From Strigops habroptila (Eukaryota; Chordata; Aves; Psittaciformes; Psittacidae), in contig NC_044282.2 in assembly GCF_004027225.2 (NCBI RefSeq), positions 75,154,287 through 75,218,286 on the forward strand: a stretch of 64,000 nt of DNA, in the 5' to 3' direction. Made by a program: the position numbers and the translations under genes. Below the pieces are notes generated by a model that saw only the letters and a program-made list of their open reading frames with translations, was not told the origin of the DNA and did not search any database. Below are positions 12,430-24,689 of this stretch, piece by piece (within the stretch, counting starts at the first letter, position 1; each line of letters begins with the position of its first letter).

Positions 12430-15400
12430 ATGCCGGGGCCGCGGGGCCGCCCCCCGCTGCTGCCGCCGCCGCTGCTGCCGCCGCTGCTGCTGCTGCTGCT
12501 GCTCCCGGCCGCGCCGGCCGCGCAGGTGAGCGCGACCCGCGGGATGCGGGTTCCCATCCTCTCACCCCCCTTCCCCAGGGCCTGCCCCCTGCTCCCCAGG
12601 GAAGGTCCCAGCCCGGTCCTGTGGACCCCAGCAAACAGGTGGGTAAAGCCATAGAGGGGCTTAAACGGTTTGAACCAGACCCGGGGTCTTCAGGGCTCCT
12701 CCGTTCCTCCTGACCCCACACCTGGGTCACCACCGAGCGCACCGGGAGCAAAGACCCCCCCGGTTCTAGGGGAGAGCGGGTTTGTGGTGCTCAGCATCCC
12801 GCCGGGAGCTCCCGCCGGCCCCGGGAGCTGAACCAGCCCTAACAAAGAGCCGTTTATTGAAGCGAGCCACTCGCCCGGCACCTATTTGCTTCTGCCTCCC
12901 TTCCTCCGGCACGGGGACCCCGGAGCTGCTGGCTCAGACGGGCTCATCCCCAGCAACAACCTGTGGCCCCCCAAACGGCACCGAGGGAAGCAGAGCCCGG
13001 CGCTGGGGCTGGATGCTATTGCCGCTCGGTAAACCCAGTAGCTGTTGGAAATGAGTAACTGTGGCTGCAGGGGGAATGAAATCCCTTGGGCCAGGAGAGC
13101 TCCTCTGCTCCAGCCTCGTCCCACCCGGAGCAGACCCCATGTGCTGTCTCCTCCATGCACCCTGCGAGTGTCTGAGCTCAGACTGCCCTGGCTTTGCTCA
13201 GCCCTTGCTCTTTTCCTCCACTTTGAAGCCAGTTCCACAGGAAACCCCATAATAACGGTGCCCATCGGCGTGAGTCAGCCCGTGGCAGCGATCGCTTTGC
13301 AGGCAGGAGTCCACCAGTGTTCCTGGCCCCGGCAGAGCTCACAAGACAGCTGTTTTCCTCTTGGTTTGTCATGTGGAAGTGGGACAGGGCTGGAGCTCCA
13401 GCAGGATGGAACACGAGTTCCAGCATCAGTCCCACAGAGTGATCGTAGCCCTGTCGCAGCGCTGCGATACCCTGTAGGTGCAGGAGAGCTACGGGCTCCA
13501 TGCACAGGCTAAAACCCCTCCTGCACACGGGTGAATGGGGGGGAAGGATGAAATAAGGTGTGTAGGGGGATGTTTGATACCCCCTGTCCCCGCAGAGCTG
13601 CCTGAGCAGGCAGCAGCTCCTGGCCGCCATCCGGCAGATGCAGCAGCTGCTGAAGGGGCAAGAGACGCGCTTCGCCGAGGGGCTGCGCGTGATGAAGAGC
13701 CGGCTCAGCACCCTGCACGCCTCCCTGGCCAAGGGCCCCCCCACGCCGCCGCCTGGTGAGTCCCATGTCCCACATAGGAGCTTGTGGGACACTGGGGTGG
13801 GCAGCTCGGGGTGCTCGGGGGGGTGACGGGTGCAGGTTTGGGCATCTCTGTGGATGGAGATAACTCCATTCGGATCAGAGCGCTTCTCCACCCTGGTAAG
13901 GTGCAGGGAGGTGGAAGGCCCAGAGCTGCAAAGTGGAGACCTGCTGCAAACAGAGTTTAAACTTGAACAGGGGAAGTTCAGGTTGGATATAAGGAAGAAG
14001 CTCTTCCCTGTGAGGGTGCTGAGGCGCTGGCACAGACTTTTCCCAGAGAAGCTGTGGCTGCCCCATCCCTGGCAGTGTTCAAGGCCAGGTTGGACACAGG
14101 GGCTTGGAGCAACCTGCTCTAGTGGAAGGTGTCCCTGCCCGTGGCAGGGGGTTGGGACTGGACCAGCTTTAAGGTCTCTTCAACCCGAACCAGGCTGGGG
14201 TTCTGTGTTTCTATGAAAACACTGGAGCAGAGTGGGCTGAAAATCCATGTCCCCAGCAAAAGAGGTGGCAAAAATGCCACCAAGCCCCTTGCCAGGGATG
14301 CTCAGCCCCAGCCTCCCTGCTGGGCTTTAGCTGTGGGGCTGGATAGAACCACAGAATCAACCAGGTTGAAAAAGACCTTTAAGCTCATCCAGTCCAACCG
14401 TTCCCAGCACTGCCAAGGCCACCACTAACCCATGGCACTGAGGCCTCGGCTACATGGGGTGTGAACACTTGCAGGGACGGTGACTCCAGCCCTGCCCTGG
14501 GCAGCCTGTTCCAATGCCTGAGCACCCTCTGGGGAAGGAATTGTTCCTCAGCTCCATCTAAACCTGCCCTGGTGCAGCTTGAGGCCGTTTCCTCTTGTCC
14601 CATCCCTTGTTCCTTGGGAGCAGAGACCAGCCCCCTCCTGGCTCCATCCTCCTGTCAGGCAGTTGCAGAGAGCGAGAAGGTCCCCCCTGAGCCTTCTCTT
14701 CTCCAGACTAACCCCCCCAGGTCCCTCAGGGGTTCCTCATCACACTTGTGCTCCAGGCCCTGCACCAGCTCCGGTGCCCTTCTCTGGCCCCGCTCCAGCA
14801 CCTCAATATCTCTCTTGCAGTGAAGGGCCCAGAACCATCGATGAACCTCAGCAGGCCAGTATTTGGGGGAGGTAACAGTTAAAGAGGAGTTCTTGGAGGA
14901 ACTGGGTTAACTGTGGGTCAGGCAGAGTTGGGGATGGGAAGATAAGGTGTTGCTCCCCAAAGCACCCACCTGACATGATCCCTCTCCCCACGGTGCTCCT
15001 GCAGCCTCCTGCCCTGCCCTGGAAGCCCCCACGGATGGGAAGAAGTTTGGCACCAAGTACCTGGTGGAGCACGAGGTTCACTTCACCTGCGACCCCGGCT
15101 TCCAGCTCCTGGGCTCCAGCACCAGAACGTGCCAGGCCAACGGCAGCTGGACCGGGCAGGAGCCCCGCTGCACAGGTACTGCCCCACAGCTCAGCTGCAA
15201 GGGAGGGGTGAACCTGGGACATGGGGAGGGTAACGGGGTGCACCAATGGGGCGTTCCCGATCAGCCAATGTCCAGGGATGCTGCAGCTCCTGTGGCCGGT
15301 GCTTGGGGGCTTCTTATCCTCAAGGAAAGGTGGCAAAACACAGCTGGAGCCTCACCTGCAGCGCAGCAGTGGAGATGGCGGAGGGGAGAAGGCATCAGTG

Positions 15401-18400
15401 CTATTGTGGCTCCTTTGCGGTGGGGCAGCATCTGAAACAGCCAGTGCCTGGGTTGGGGAAAATCACAGAATCCCAGCCTGGTTTGGGTTGGGAGGGAGCT
15501 TACAGCTTCTCCAGCTCCAGCCCCCTGCCACGGGCAGGGACACCTTCCACTAGAGCAGGTTGCTCCAAGCCCCTGTGTCCAACCTGGCCTTGAACACTGC
15601 CAGGGATGGGGCAGCCACAGCTTCTCTGGGAAAAGTCTGTGCCAGCGCCTCAGCACCCTCACAGGGAAGAGCTTCTGCCTCAGAGCTCATCTCAATCTCC
15701 CTCTTTCCCCTTAAAGCCAGATGGTTCTAAGGTGCTGGGGGGTACCAGTGTGTGTGGTGTTCCTGTGATGTGCTTCCCAAAATACAGTGAAATGAAATGT
15801 GGATGTTTTCTTCTCTGCAGAGATCAGCGAGTGCTCGAGCAGCCCCTGCCAGAATGGGGGGACGTGTCTGGAGGGGCTCAACCAGTTCAAGTGCCTGTGC
15901 CCCCAGCAGTGGACCGGTGCTACCTGCCAGTACCAGGCGCAGATGGGTGGGTGACCCCGCGGGATGCGTGACACCCTCCGGGTGTATTTTGTCACCCACC
16001 TCATTGGAACCCCCATCCCTCCGTGTGTCCCCCCCCAGCTCCTCCTGCCTGGAGCGTCACGGACGACCCGGCCTTCAGCCGCCAGCCCCGCTGCGCCCAG
16101 ATCGACCAGACCCAGCACTGCAGCTGCGAGCCCGGCTTCCACATGAGCGGCACCGCGGCCAGCGGCCTCTGCCAGGGTGAGCTCGGCGCCGCGCTGGGGA
16201 TGGGGATGGAGGTGATGGGGTCTCACCCCTGCACCCCTCGTCTCTCCGCAGACCTCAATGAGTGCGAGGTGTACAAGCGGGACGGAGGGCCCCGGCTCTG
16301 CGCTCACGCCTGTGTCAACCTGCCCGGCTCCTACCGCTGCGCCTGCCCCGGCGGGTACGTGCTGCTGGGCGATGGCAAGAGCTGCGAAGGTGAGGATGGC
16401 AGGATGGAAACCTGCCCTGTCCCAGCCCGCACAATTCCTGCTTGCTATTTTTTCCCTATTCTTCTACTTCTTTACAAGCATTTCTGCATGTGGGAATCTC
16501 GGTGGGTTTGCTCAGGGAGGTGGTGCCCAGGCTGGGAGGAAAATCATCACAGAACCCCAGACTGGTTTGGGTTGAAGGGAGCTCAAAGCTCCTCCAGTTC
16601 CAACCCCTGCCACGGGCAGGGACACCTTCCACTAGAGCAGGTTGCTCCAAGCCCCTGTGTCCAACCTGGCCTTGAACACTGCCAGGGATGGGGCAGCCAC
16701 AGCTTCTCTGGGAAAAGTCTGTGCCAGTGCCTCAGCACCCTCACAGGGAAGAGCTTCTGCCTTATATCTAACCTGAACTTCCCCTGTTTCAGTTTGAACC
16801 CATCACCCCTTGTCTTATCACTACAGTTTCCCTGATGAAGGTCCCTCTCCAGCACTGGAAGCTGCTCCGAGGTCTCCACACAGCTTCTCCAGCCCCAGCT
16901 TTCTCAGGCTGCCCCCTTGGGCATCCCCAAGGAGAAACATTTTTAACCAGAGTTAAAATCCAAGAATGACATTACAAGGGGTCAGCCTGGAGACCAGCAG
17001 CTTCTCCTCCAGAACCAGGGGAGCTGGGGAGAGGTTTGGGAGCAAAGCAAAGGGGCAGTGGGTGGGATGGTGGGGCCAGAACTGCTCGTGTGAGAGTCTC
17101 CTCCTGAAAAACAGGGATTTTGGGGGCTATAAAGTGTTGATTGTTGCAGTTTGTGGTGAGAAAACTCACACTTTCTCCTTTTCTCCTTGATTTTCTCCTT
17201 TCCCTCCCTATTTCTGCCTGTCCCATAGCATCTTGCTAATGCTCCCAGCAAGTATCTGCATTCCAAGCTCCTGATTTTATTGCCAGGTACCTCAGTGGTT
17301 ACATAGATGTTTAGTAAATAGAAAGAGATGGTGTTTGCAAACAAGTAGGTGGAAAGTTGGAGAAATAAGTGCCCCTCCTGCTGTGAGAGCAGCGCTGTTA
17401 ACCCTGCCTGAACCAGGGCAGAGCTCAGGGAGAGCAGAGCAGGCACAGAATGGGATATCAGGCAATTTAGGCATTTTCAGCCACTTTTCTTTGATCATAT
17501 TTGATGTCTGACCCACGTCAAGGTGTCTTTGCCTATTTCCTGCCCTCCATGAGGTCTGTTTGAGGACTCTGGTGAGCCTGACCCACTGCCCACCCCTGTT
17601 TTACAGACATCGATGAGTGTGCCTTGTCCCAGGACAACTGCACGAGGGGAACCACCTGCATCAACACCGGGGGGGGCTTCCAGTGTGTCAGCCCCCAGTG
17701 CCCCCCACCCACCGGCAACATCACCTATGTCAAGACATCACCCTTGTGAGTGCAGCGGGGTGCGAAGCCTGGCCCTGCTTTTACAGAGTCACAGAGTGGT
17801 TTGGGTTGAAGGGACCTTAAAGCTCCTCCAGTCCCAAACCCTGCCACGGGCAGGGACACCTTCCACTAGAGCAGGTTGCTCCAAGCCCCTGTGTCCAACC
17901 TGGCCTTGAACACTGCCAGGGATGGGGCAGCCACAGCTTCTCTGGGAAAAGTCTGTGCCAGCGCCTCAGCACCCTCACAGGGAAGAGCTTCTGCCTCAGA
18001 GCTCATCTCAATCTCCCCTCTGGCAGGTTAAAGCCATTCCCCTTGGCCTGTCCCTCCATCCCTTGTCCAAAGCCCCTCTCCAGCTTTCCTGGAGCCCCTT
18101 TAGGCACTGGAGCTGCTCTAAGGTGTCCCCTTCAGGAGCCTTCTCTTCTCCAGGCTGCCCCAGCCCAGCTCTCTCAGCCTGGCTCCAGAGCAGAGCTGCT
18201 CCAGCCCTCGCAGCAGCTCCGGGGCCTCCTCTGGCCTCGCTCCAGCAGCTCCACGTCCCTCTTGTGCTGTTGCCCCAGAGCTGGGGTGCTGGGTCCTAAA
18301 AACACATGTAGCACCCACATAGATCCAATGCCATTGAGGTGGGGACACAGAACTGGCATCCTTGGTACTCCCAGAAAACCTTCCCCTTCTTTTCCCTTTG

Positions 18401-18776
18401 CAGCCAGTGTGAGCGCAACCCCTGCCCCATGGAGAGCCGCTCATGCCACCAAGCCCCCAAAACCATCTCCTTCCACTACCTCCCGCTGCCGTCCAACCTG
18501 CTGACTCCCACCCCGCTGTTCCGCATGGCCACAGCGGCAGCTCCCGGCCGGCCGGGCCCCGACAGCCTCCGCTTTGGCATCGCGGGCGGCAACAACCGCG
18601 GGCACTTCGTGATGCAGCGCTCGGACCGGCACACCGGGGAGCTCATCCTGGTGCAGAGCCTCCAGGGCCCCCAGACCATCCAGGTGGATGTGGACATGTC
18701 CGAGTACCTGGACCGTGTCTTCCAGGCCAAGCACGTGTCCAGAATCACCGTCTTCGTGTCTGCCTATGAGTTTTAG
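12430..18776 (+). CDS. FBLN7: FBLN7, fibulin-7, complete (8 coding exons)
   Basis: Secreted extracellular-matrix/cell-adhesion glycoprotein. Exons 12430-12525, 13596-13755, 15005-15175, 15821-15946, 16039-16176, 16252-16389, 17607-17745, 18404-18776; the phases join without a break to 446 residues (human fibulin-7 is about 439). Residues 1-32 are a poly-Leu signal peptide. Residues 33-85 are a coiled-coil segment ([20 protein letters not shown]). Residues 86-142 are one sushi/CCP domain with CxANGSW and a final Cys. Residues 143-184 are an EGF domain (CQNGGTC). Exon 5 is the atypical Cys-poor EGF-like piece. Exons 6 and 7 are calcium-binding EGF domains starting DLNEC and DIDEC. Residues 323-446 are the fibulin C-terminal module, ending [11 protein letters not shown] and NIT in exon 7 are possible N-glycosylation sites. 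The start is supported by the signal peptide and the splice donor GCAG|GTGAGC. Confidence 0.96.
13950..14216 (+). mobile_element. CR1 LINE fragment (family A2), FBLN7 intron 2
   Basis: Plus-oriented, starting at TGAACAGGGGAAGTTCAGGT and ending CTGGGGTTCTGTGTTTCTATG. Confidence 0.87.
14345..14842 (-). mobile_element. CR1 LINE fragment (family B), FBLN7 intron 2
   Basis: Minus-oriented, starting ACCACAGAATCAACCAGGTT. It is nearly identical to the copy at 1097-1595 for about 480 bases. Confidence 0.87.
15463..15720 (-). mobile_element. CR1 LINE fragment (family A1), FBLN7 intron 3
   Basis: Minus-oriented; CACAGAATCCCAGCCTGG tail and shared block, ending shortly after the A1-type TCAGAGCTCATCTCAATCTC. 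Confidence 0.87.
16549..16925 (-). mobile_element. CR1 LINE fragment (family A2), FBLN7 intron 6
   Basis: Minus-oriented; tail CACAGAACCCCAGACTGG, shared block, A2-type TTATATCTAACCTGAACTTC, then a diverged end near GCTTTCTCAGGCTGCCCCC. Confidence 0.86.
17785..18290 (-). mobile_element. CR1 LINE (family A1), FBLN7 intron 7
   Basis: Minus-oriented, about 500 bases. It runs from CAGAGTCACAGAGTGGTTTG through the A1 part to CTCTTGTGCTGTTGCCCCAG and closely matches the copy at 62609-63110. Confidence 0.88.
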
Positions 18777-19245
18777 GGGAGGTGGCAGCCGGGGTGGTCC
18801 CTGCTCAGCATCCTGCACGCGGAAGCGCCAGCCCTGGAGGCAGGTGTCTAACAGGAGCTCCAGGGGACATCCCACACCGAAGCCTCTCTGCAGCCGACCA
18901 TCCTCCCCTCTGCGTTGAGGTTATTCTTTGACACCACCTATACTGGGGGAAAAGAGGAAAATGAGGTGCAAAAGGAATCAGTTCCAGGGTTACCTGCTCG
19001 CTGGGGTGTAGGAGCAGAGCATTTGCCTCACCTAAAGCTCCACAAGGATGATGTCCCACGGCCTCAGTGCCTGCACGGCACAGGAAGCAGTGGATAGAAA
19101 CCATGGCCCTTACTGCCTTTTAATTCCTTTATTTTTTAGGAAATAAGTTAAACTGGTGCATGCAGGAGGAGGGAGGCTCACAGCAGCTCCTGCTCTCCTC
19201 CCCGCTGGCTCGGGCTTGCGTGCACTGACCCCAGCCCTGTTTAAA

Positions 19246-19352
19246 CATAGAGTCATGGTTTGGGTTGGAAGGGACCTTAAAGCTCCTCCAGTTCCAAGCC
19301 CCTGCCACAGGCAGGGACACCTTCCACTAGAGCAGCTTGCTCCAAGTCCCGG
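19246..19352 (-). mobile_element. CR1 LINE remnant in the FBLN7 3' UTR
   Basis: About 100 bases of the family A 3' end (GGTTTGGGTTGGAAGGGACC), truncated after AGAGCAGCTTGCTCCAAGTC. Confidence 0.82.
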
Positions 19353-19737
19353 CTTCTGCTCCCCTTTGGATGAGAAAAGCCACGGCAGCCTGCAGGGAGG
19401 GGGCTGGTCTGGTGTTTCAATCCCCTGGGATTGACCGGGACTGGAAAAATCCATGAATCCATGAATGCATCCATGCTCGAGGGAGCTGGAGATGTGACCA
19501 TTCCATTTTTCCATGAGGCACAGCCTCACCCCGCTCTGTGTAAGCAGCCATGGGGATAGCTGGGGTTTGGCTGGAAAACATGCCAGGGGGAGGGACACGC
19601 ACACGGACCCCCCTCCCTGGCCTTGCCCCCTTCCCCTCGGGACCTTGGTGCTTGCCCATGTTAACCACAACCCCTGCCCAACGTTATGCATGTTCTCTGT
19701 TACGCTGGTTTAGTACCATGATATAACCTCTGAGCAG

Positions 19738-19743
19738 AATAAA
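19738..19743 (+). terminator. FBLN7 polyadenylation signal
   Basis: AATAAA about 960 bases after the FBLN7 stop, the first canonical hexamer downstream. The intervening 3' UTR contains a short CR1 remnant (19246-19352). Confidence 0.6.
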
Positions 19744-22077
19744 GTACCCAAAGCACATGTGGATGGGGGTGATGCTCACCCGGAGCCGTCCGGGGGGGCT
19801 CAGGGTCTGTGGGGCATTAACCTGTCTCTGTCAGGTTCATCTTTCTGCCTTATGTTGCCCCAAAAAGGCAGCGGGGCAGAATTCCCTCGGGATGCTGAGC
19901 TGCTCCCACTAAATCCTTCCCACTCCTTGCCCCAGAGACTTCAGTCTGTGCTGCAGCCTTTGGGGGATGGAGCTCCTGGGGTTTTTGGGGGGTGGAATAC
20001 AGCTTTTCCATGGAGCTCGGGAGGGAGGCAGGACCTTTCCCCACAGAACAAGGAGGGACATTCAGTGCCTGTTCCTCAGCACAGGGCTGCTGGATCCCGA
20101 TCCCAGCGGATGGAGGATGTTTGGGTTGGCAGCCGCTCCAGAGGGATGGTGAACAGGGCAGGGAAAAGGCATCCCATGCTTGTGCTGGGGGAGGGAAATG
20201 AAACCCATCAGGCAGCTCCGCCACCCCAGAGCTTAGAGAACAACCCAAACATGAGCACACAGGCTCTTCTGAAAGCGGAGCTGCTTCCGAAGGAAGCAGG
20301 GGTGGTGGAGCAGCAGGACCTGGGGGCTGCCACCTTCATCTGGGGGTGGTGGAGACCCACGGGAGGACAAAACCCAGGAAGAGCATCAGGAGAGGAGAAG
20401 GGAATGGCTTGGTGCTGCCTCCCTCAAAGTGGGCTGAGATGTCAACTCCTCCCCTAAGGCAGCAGGATCCCCCTGTCCTGCTGAAGACACCCCTTTAACC
20501 CTGGGGTGATCGAGGGGGTGTCACCACGCGGGAGGTGATGGGGAAGGAGGTGACTTTTTGGCTGTGGCCTGGGAAGTCCCCATGGAGGCTGTGCTGCAAG
20601 AGAAACAGGGCTGCAATACGGACGCAGGGGACATGCCTGGCTTTGTTTCCCTGGCTGTGAGCAGAGGATGGTGCTGGGCATTGCCGCAGGAGGGACAGGG
20701 GATGGGCAGGACATGGCGCTGCACCGTTCTGCTGCGTACCTGCATCCCGGGACGCCCCGAGAACAGGCGATGAGGTTTTCCTTGGAGCTATCTCCTTGGA
20801 GCTGCCCAGATCCCAGCCAAGTGGTGTTCCATCCAGGAAAGGGAGCAGTTATCCTCATGAACCCGGCCCGGCACGTGGTCTGGATTAGCCTTTGATAGGA
20901 ACAGCGCTGCAGAGGCAGCGGGACATGTCCCTGTATGCCACCGACACCACTGCTGGGACACAGGAGGCAGAGCAGGAAAGGAGCTGAAAGGAGGAGGAAT
21001 GTTTTAGTGGATGAATTTTTTAGGAGGAGATGGGGGTGGACGGACAGCTTTGGGAGAGGAGACAGAGTTATGAGAAAGGAGACTGCAGAGCAGGCAGCCC
21101 AGAGCCTGTGTTTTACTGGGGAGGCTGCAGCTGCCCAGCCTGGTTGGACGTGCTGCTGTTACTGTGATATAGGGATGATAAAGGAAAACCCGCACTTGGG
21201 AACGTGCTCCTCCAAGAGGAGGCCTGGGACACGCCAGAGCAGCTCCTGGCGCCTCCAGAGCAGCTCTGCTGCCTCCATCGCCCGCTCCTGGCTGCGGTAC
21301 CTCCGCCAGGGTGAAGCCGTTTCATCGTCCCTGCGCTTGCCAGGCGCTGGGAGCCAAACCCGGGAGCCTGCCGCAGGAGAAGCTCCTGACGGGCAGAATA
21401 GTTTCCATCTGATGCTTTCCCCAGCTAATGAGGCTGGAGACGGGCGCCTGGAGCTCCGCACCGGCGGCTCCTCCCCGCAGCACAACGCTCCCGCAGTTCC
21501 CGAGGCCAGGGTGAACTGGTTTCCCCTCTCCGGCGCGGCTGAACGCCTGCGCTCCCAGCCGCCTCCCGCTGGCTGCCGGGCTGGCCCCGCGCAGCCCGGC
21601 TGTCCCTCCTGGCCGCGCAGCTCCCTCTCAGCCCCAGAAACGTTTAAGGTCAGCTCTGCAGCGCCTGGCCGCGGCTGCAAACCTCTGGCCAGCGTTTGAG
21701 CTGACTCAAGAGGTTTTCTTCCCCTCCCCGAGCAGCCCCTCTGGCATCCCGCACGCTTCCTGAGCCTGGAATGTGCAGAGAGAGGCTCTTCTGGCCCTGG
21801 GAAATACAACTTCTCTTCGGGATAAGCTTTGAATTTCCAAGGTCTGGGGGGGGGAACATGCTCCCTCTCCACTGCACCCCATGAGGTGAAGTCCCAACCT
21901 CAGTGCAGAAGCGAGAGGAGGTGACCATGGCTTCATGTCCTGTTTTCTCCTGCTACTCATCCTCCTCCTTGCAAATATACTCCTGATGGGCTTTTCCCTG
22001 CTGGGCATCCGAAGTCCTGAGCATCCCTGAGCTCCTCCTCCCCTTCAGCCCCATGAGATTAAGAGGAGCGTGAGCAG

Positions 22078-22645
22078 CAGGTCAGGGAGGTGATCCTGCC
22101 CCGCTGCTCTGGTGAGACCCCACTCGCAGCACTGTGTGCAGTGCTGGTGTCCTCAACACAAGAAGGACATGGAGCTGTTGGAGCAAGTCCAGAGGAGGCC
22201 ACGAGGATGATCAGGGGCTGGAGCAGCTCCCGTATGGAGCCAGGCTGAGAACATTGGGGCTGTTCAGCCTGGAGAAGAGAAGCTGCGTGGAGACCTCAGA
22301 GCAGCTTCCAGTGTCTGAAGGGGGCTACAAGGATGCTGGAGAGGGGCCTTCATCAGGGACTGGAGCAATAGGACAAGGGGTGATGGGTTCAAACTGAAAC
22401 AGGGGAAGTTCAGGTTAGATCTAAGGCAGAAGCTCTTCCCTGTGAGGGTGCTGAGGTGCTGGCACAGACTTTTCCCAGAGAAGCTGTGGCTGCCCCATCC
22501 CTGGCAGTGTTCAAGGCCAGGTTGGACACAGGGGCTTGGAGCAACCTGCTCTAGTGGAAGGTGTCCCTGCCCGTGGCAGGGGGTTGGAGCTGGATGAGCT
22601 TTAAGGTCCTTTCCAATCCGAACCATTCTCTGATTCCATGATTCG
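22078..22645 (+). mobile_element. CR1 LINE (family A2), longest plus-strand copy
   Basis: Plus-oriented, about 570 bases, from TGCCCCGCTGCTCTGGTGAG through CAAACTGAAACAGGGGAAGT to the tail TCTGATTCCATGATTC. Confidence 0.88.
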
Positions 22646-23009
22646 ATGAGATACGTCCCTGCAAGCATAAGGCTGCAGGTTAAAATCTGAGTTTTATTAC
22701 CCCGAGAAGCCAAAACACTCATTAATCCCATTATGGGCTTTGATGCAGAGCTGAATCACATCTCTATTTGTTATGGTTGCTAGGTATGTTGCTACATCCC
22801 CCTGATCCCAGCATATCTGTGATGTCCTGGTGTGCATACTGGGGAATTGGGATAGCTGCTGTTGCCAAATTCAGTTGTATTTTGGGGAAAAGAAGAAAAG
22901 AGCCATTGAGGAGCTTCTCAGGAGTGTAACTTTCTCCCTGACAACACAAGCACAAGGAGGGATATTGAAGCAAACAGCTACTCACTGCCCCTGCAGAGAC
23001 AGTTTAGGT

Positions 23010-23095
23010 TAAAATCAGTGAATCCCAGACTGCTTTGGGCTGGAAGGGACAGAACATTCACCTAATTCCACTCCCCAAGCCATGAGCAGGGAACA
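23010..23095 (-). mobile_element. Old CR1 LINE remnant
   Basis: Diverged, about 85 bases: GTGAATCCCAGACTGCTTTG and GGCTGGAAGGGACAG, then decays. Confidence 0.55.
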
Positions 23096-24057
23096 ACATG
23101 GATCTTTGCACCTGCACACGCTGCAAGAAACCAGGAGCCAGGTTTTAGTCCAGATTTAAACCACCTTTTTTCCACCCCTCCCATTGCCCAGGGAGATGAG
23201 ACTCCACACAGCACCCTGAGCTGGGGCTAATTAGCTGTAATTAGCCCTAATGACCCTCGCTGGCCCACCTGAGGCACTACCCACATCTCTCCCATGCTCC
23301 CCAGGGTCCTGTTTCAGTCCCTGAGCTGCAGCAGAGCTGCTGGTTTCCTGGCTTGACTTTGAGATCTCATCTCCATGAACTCTGTGTGATGATCTGGACC
23401 CTTGGTGGAAGCTGTTCGTGTCCTCCTGCCCTGCTCACCTTGCGCAGGTACTAACCTGGGGTGTGAGGCAATGGAGATGGCTCTTTCTTCATGGATGCGA
23501 GGCTGCAATTTGCCTCTGTGAGAGGAAAAACATCCTTCCCAAAAGGGAACCGCTGTGGGTGTTCTGTCTTATTTTCTGCTAGGATTGCTGGCACTGGAAA
23601 AAGAGAGTCATATGTCCCAAAAAGCCCTATTAGCCAAGGAGACCGGCCTGTAAAGGAAAATAAGTTGATGTAACTTGGGATTTTTCCAGACGGTTTTGAC
23701 AAAGTCCCTCAAAAGACAATATTAAGGGAAAAACTGGTTGGAGAACAACAAACAAGCTTCTCCTGGGGGCTGTGAAGTGCTGAGAGTCAGCAGGGCTGGA
23801 GCGGGGATGCGTGTCTGCCTCTTGGCACGTGGAGGTCTGGCAGGTGGGATATCTCCAGCCTGTGGTGGTGTAAACAGACACATAAAGTTTACTGCAGAAA
23901 AGATGAGCAAGGAGGTGACAACATCTGCAGCTGATGCTGAGCAGGGCAGGACCATCCTGAGGTGTGGAACTGCAGAGGAGCATGGAGAATTCACCACCGG
24001 TGTGGAACAACACGTGGAGAGCTGCTGCCTCCATTGCTGGATCATGGAGCAGTGGGA

Positions 24058-24187
24058 ACATAAAATCCCAGCCTTGTTTGGGTTGGAAGGGATCTTAAAG
24101 CTCATCCAGCTCCAACCCCTGCCACAGGCAGGGACACCTTCCACTAGAGCAGGTTGCTCCAAGCCCCTGTGTCCAACCTGGCCTTGT
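24058..24187 (-). mobile_element. CR1 LINE fragment (family A), truncated
   Basis: Minus-oriented; ATAAAATCCCAGCCTTGTTT to GTCCAACCTGGCCTTG. Its 5' end faces another CR1 about 85 bases away. Confidence 0.83.
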
Positions 24188-24271
24188 GGTCATCATTATT
24201 GGGTTCAATAATGCTCTTCAGCATTCCATGTCTGAATAGAGGCAGTTCCATTAAGAGATGTCTATTAAGGG

Positions 24272-24605
24272 ACCTTATCGCTCTCTGCAACTGCCTGACA
24301 GGAGGATGGAGCCAGGAGGGGGCTGGTCTCTGCTCCCAAGGAACAAGGGATGGGACAAGAGGAAACGGCCTCAAGCTGCCCCAGGGCAGGTTTAGATGGA
24401 GCTGAGGAACAATTCCTTCCCCAGAGGGTGCTCAGGCATTGGAACAGGCTGCCCAGGGCAGGGCTGGAGTCACCGTCCCTGCAAGTGTTCACACCCCGTG
24501 TAGCCGAGGCCTCAGTGCCAGGGGTTAGTGGTGGCCTTGGCAGTGCTGGGAACGGTTGGACCTGATGAGCTTAAAGGGCTTTTCCAACCCGGTTGATTCT
24601 GTGAT
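24272..24605 (+). mobile_element. CR1 LINE fragment (family B), next to ZC3H6 promoter
   Basis: Plus-oriented family B, from TTATCGCTCTCTGCAACTGC to CCGGTTGATTCTGTGATTTC. It lies immediately left of the CpG island. Confidence 0.87.
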
Positions 24606-24689
24606 TTCATTAATTATTTCTTAATGAGCTTTGAATGAGTTGAATGCTCCCTGTTACTCAAACCACACTGAGGTGCCGCTAACAAAAGC

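Larger units (their letters stand above)
19744..24057. other. Intergenic region between FBLN7 and ZC3H6
   Basis: No gene supported. 19.8-20.9 kb is moderately GC-rich unique sequence. 20.9-21.9 kb is GC-rich, with overlapping open frames of about 250 codons on both strands but no recognisable domain or splice pattern. 22.1-22.6 kb is a CR1 copy. 23.1-24.0 kb is unique. A separate ZC3H8 gene, expected about here by the human order, is not seen. Confidence 0.6.

Noticed and set aside
11480-12751. 423-codon minus-strand open frame across the FBLN7 promoter
   Set aside because: Pro/Ser/Ala low-complexity translation of the G-rich minisatellite and CpG promoter; antisense to FBLN7 exon 1, no domain.
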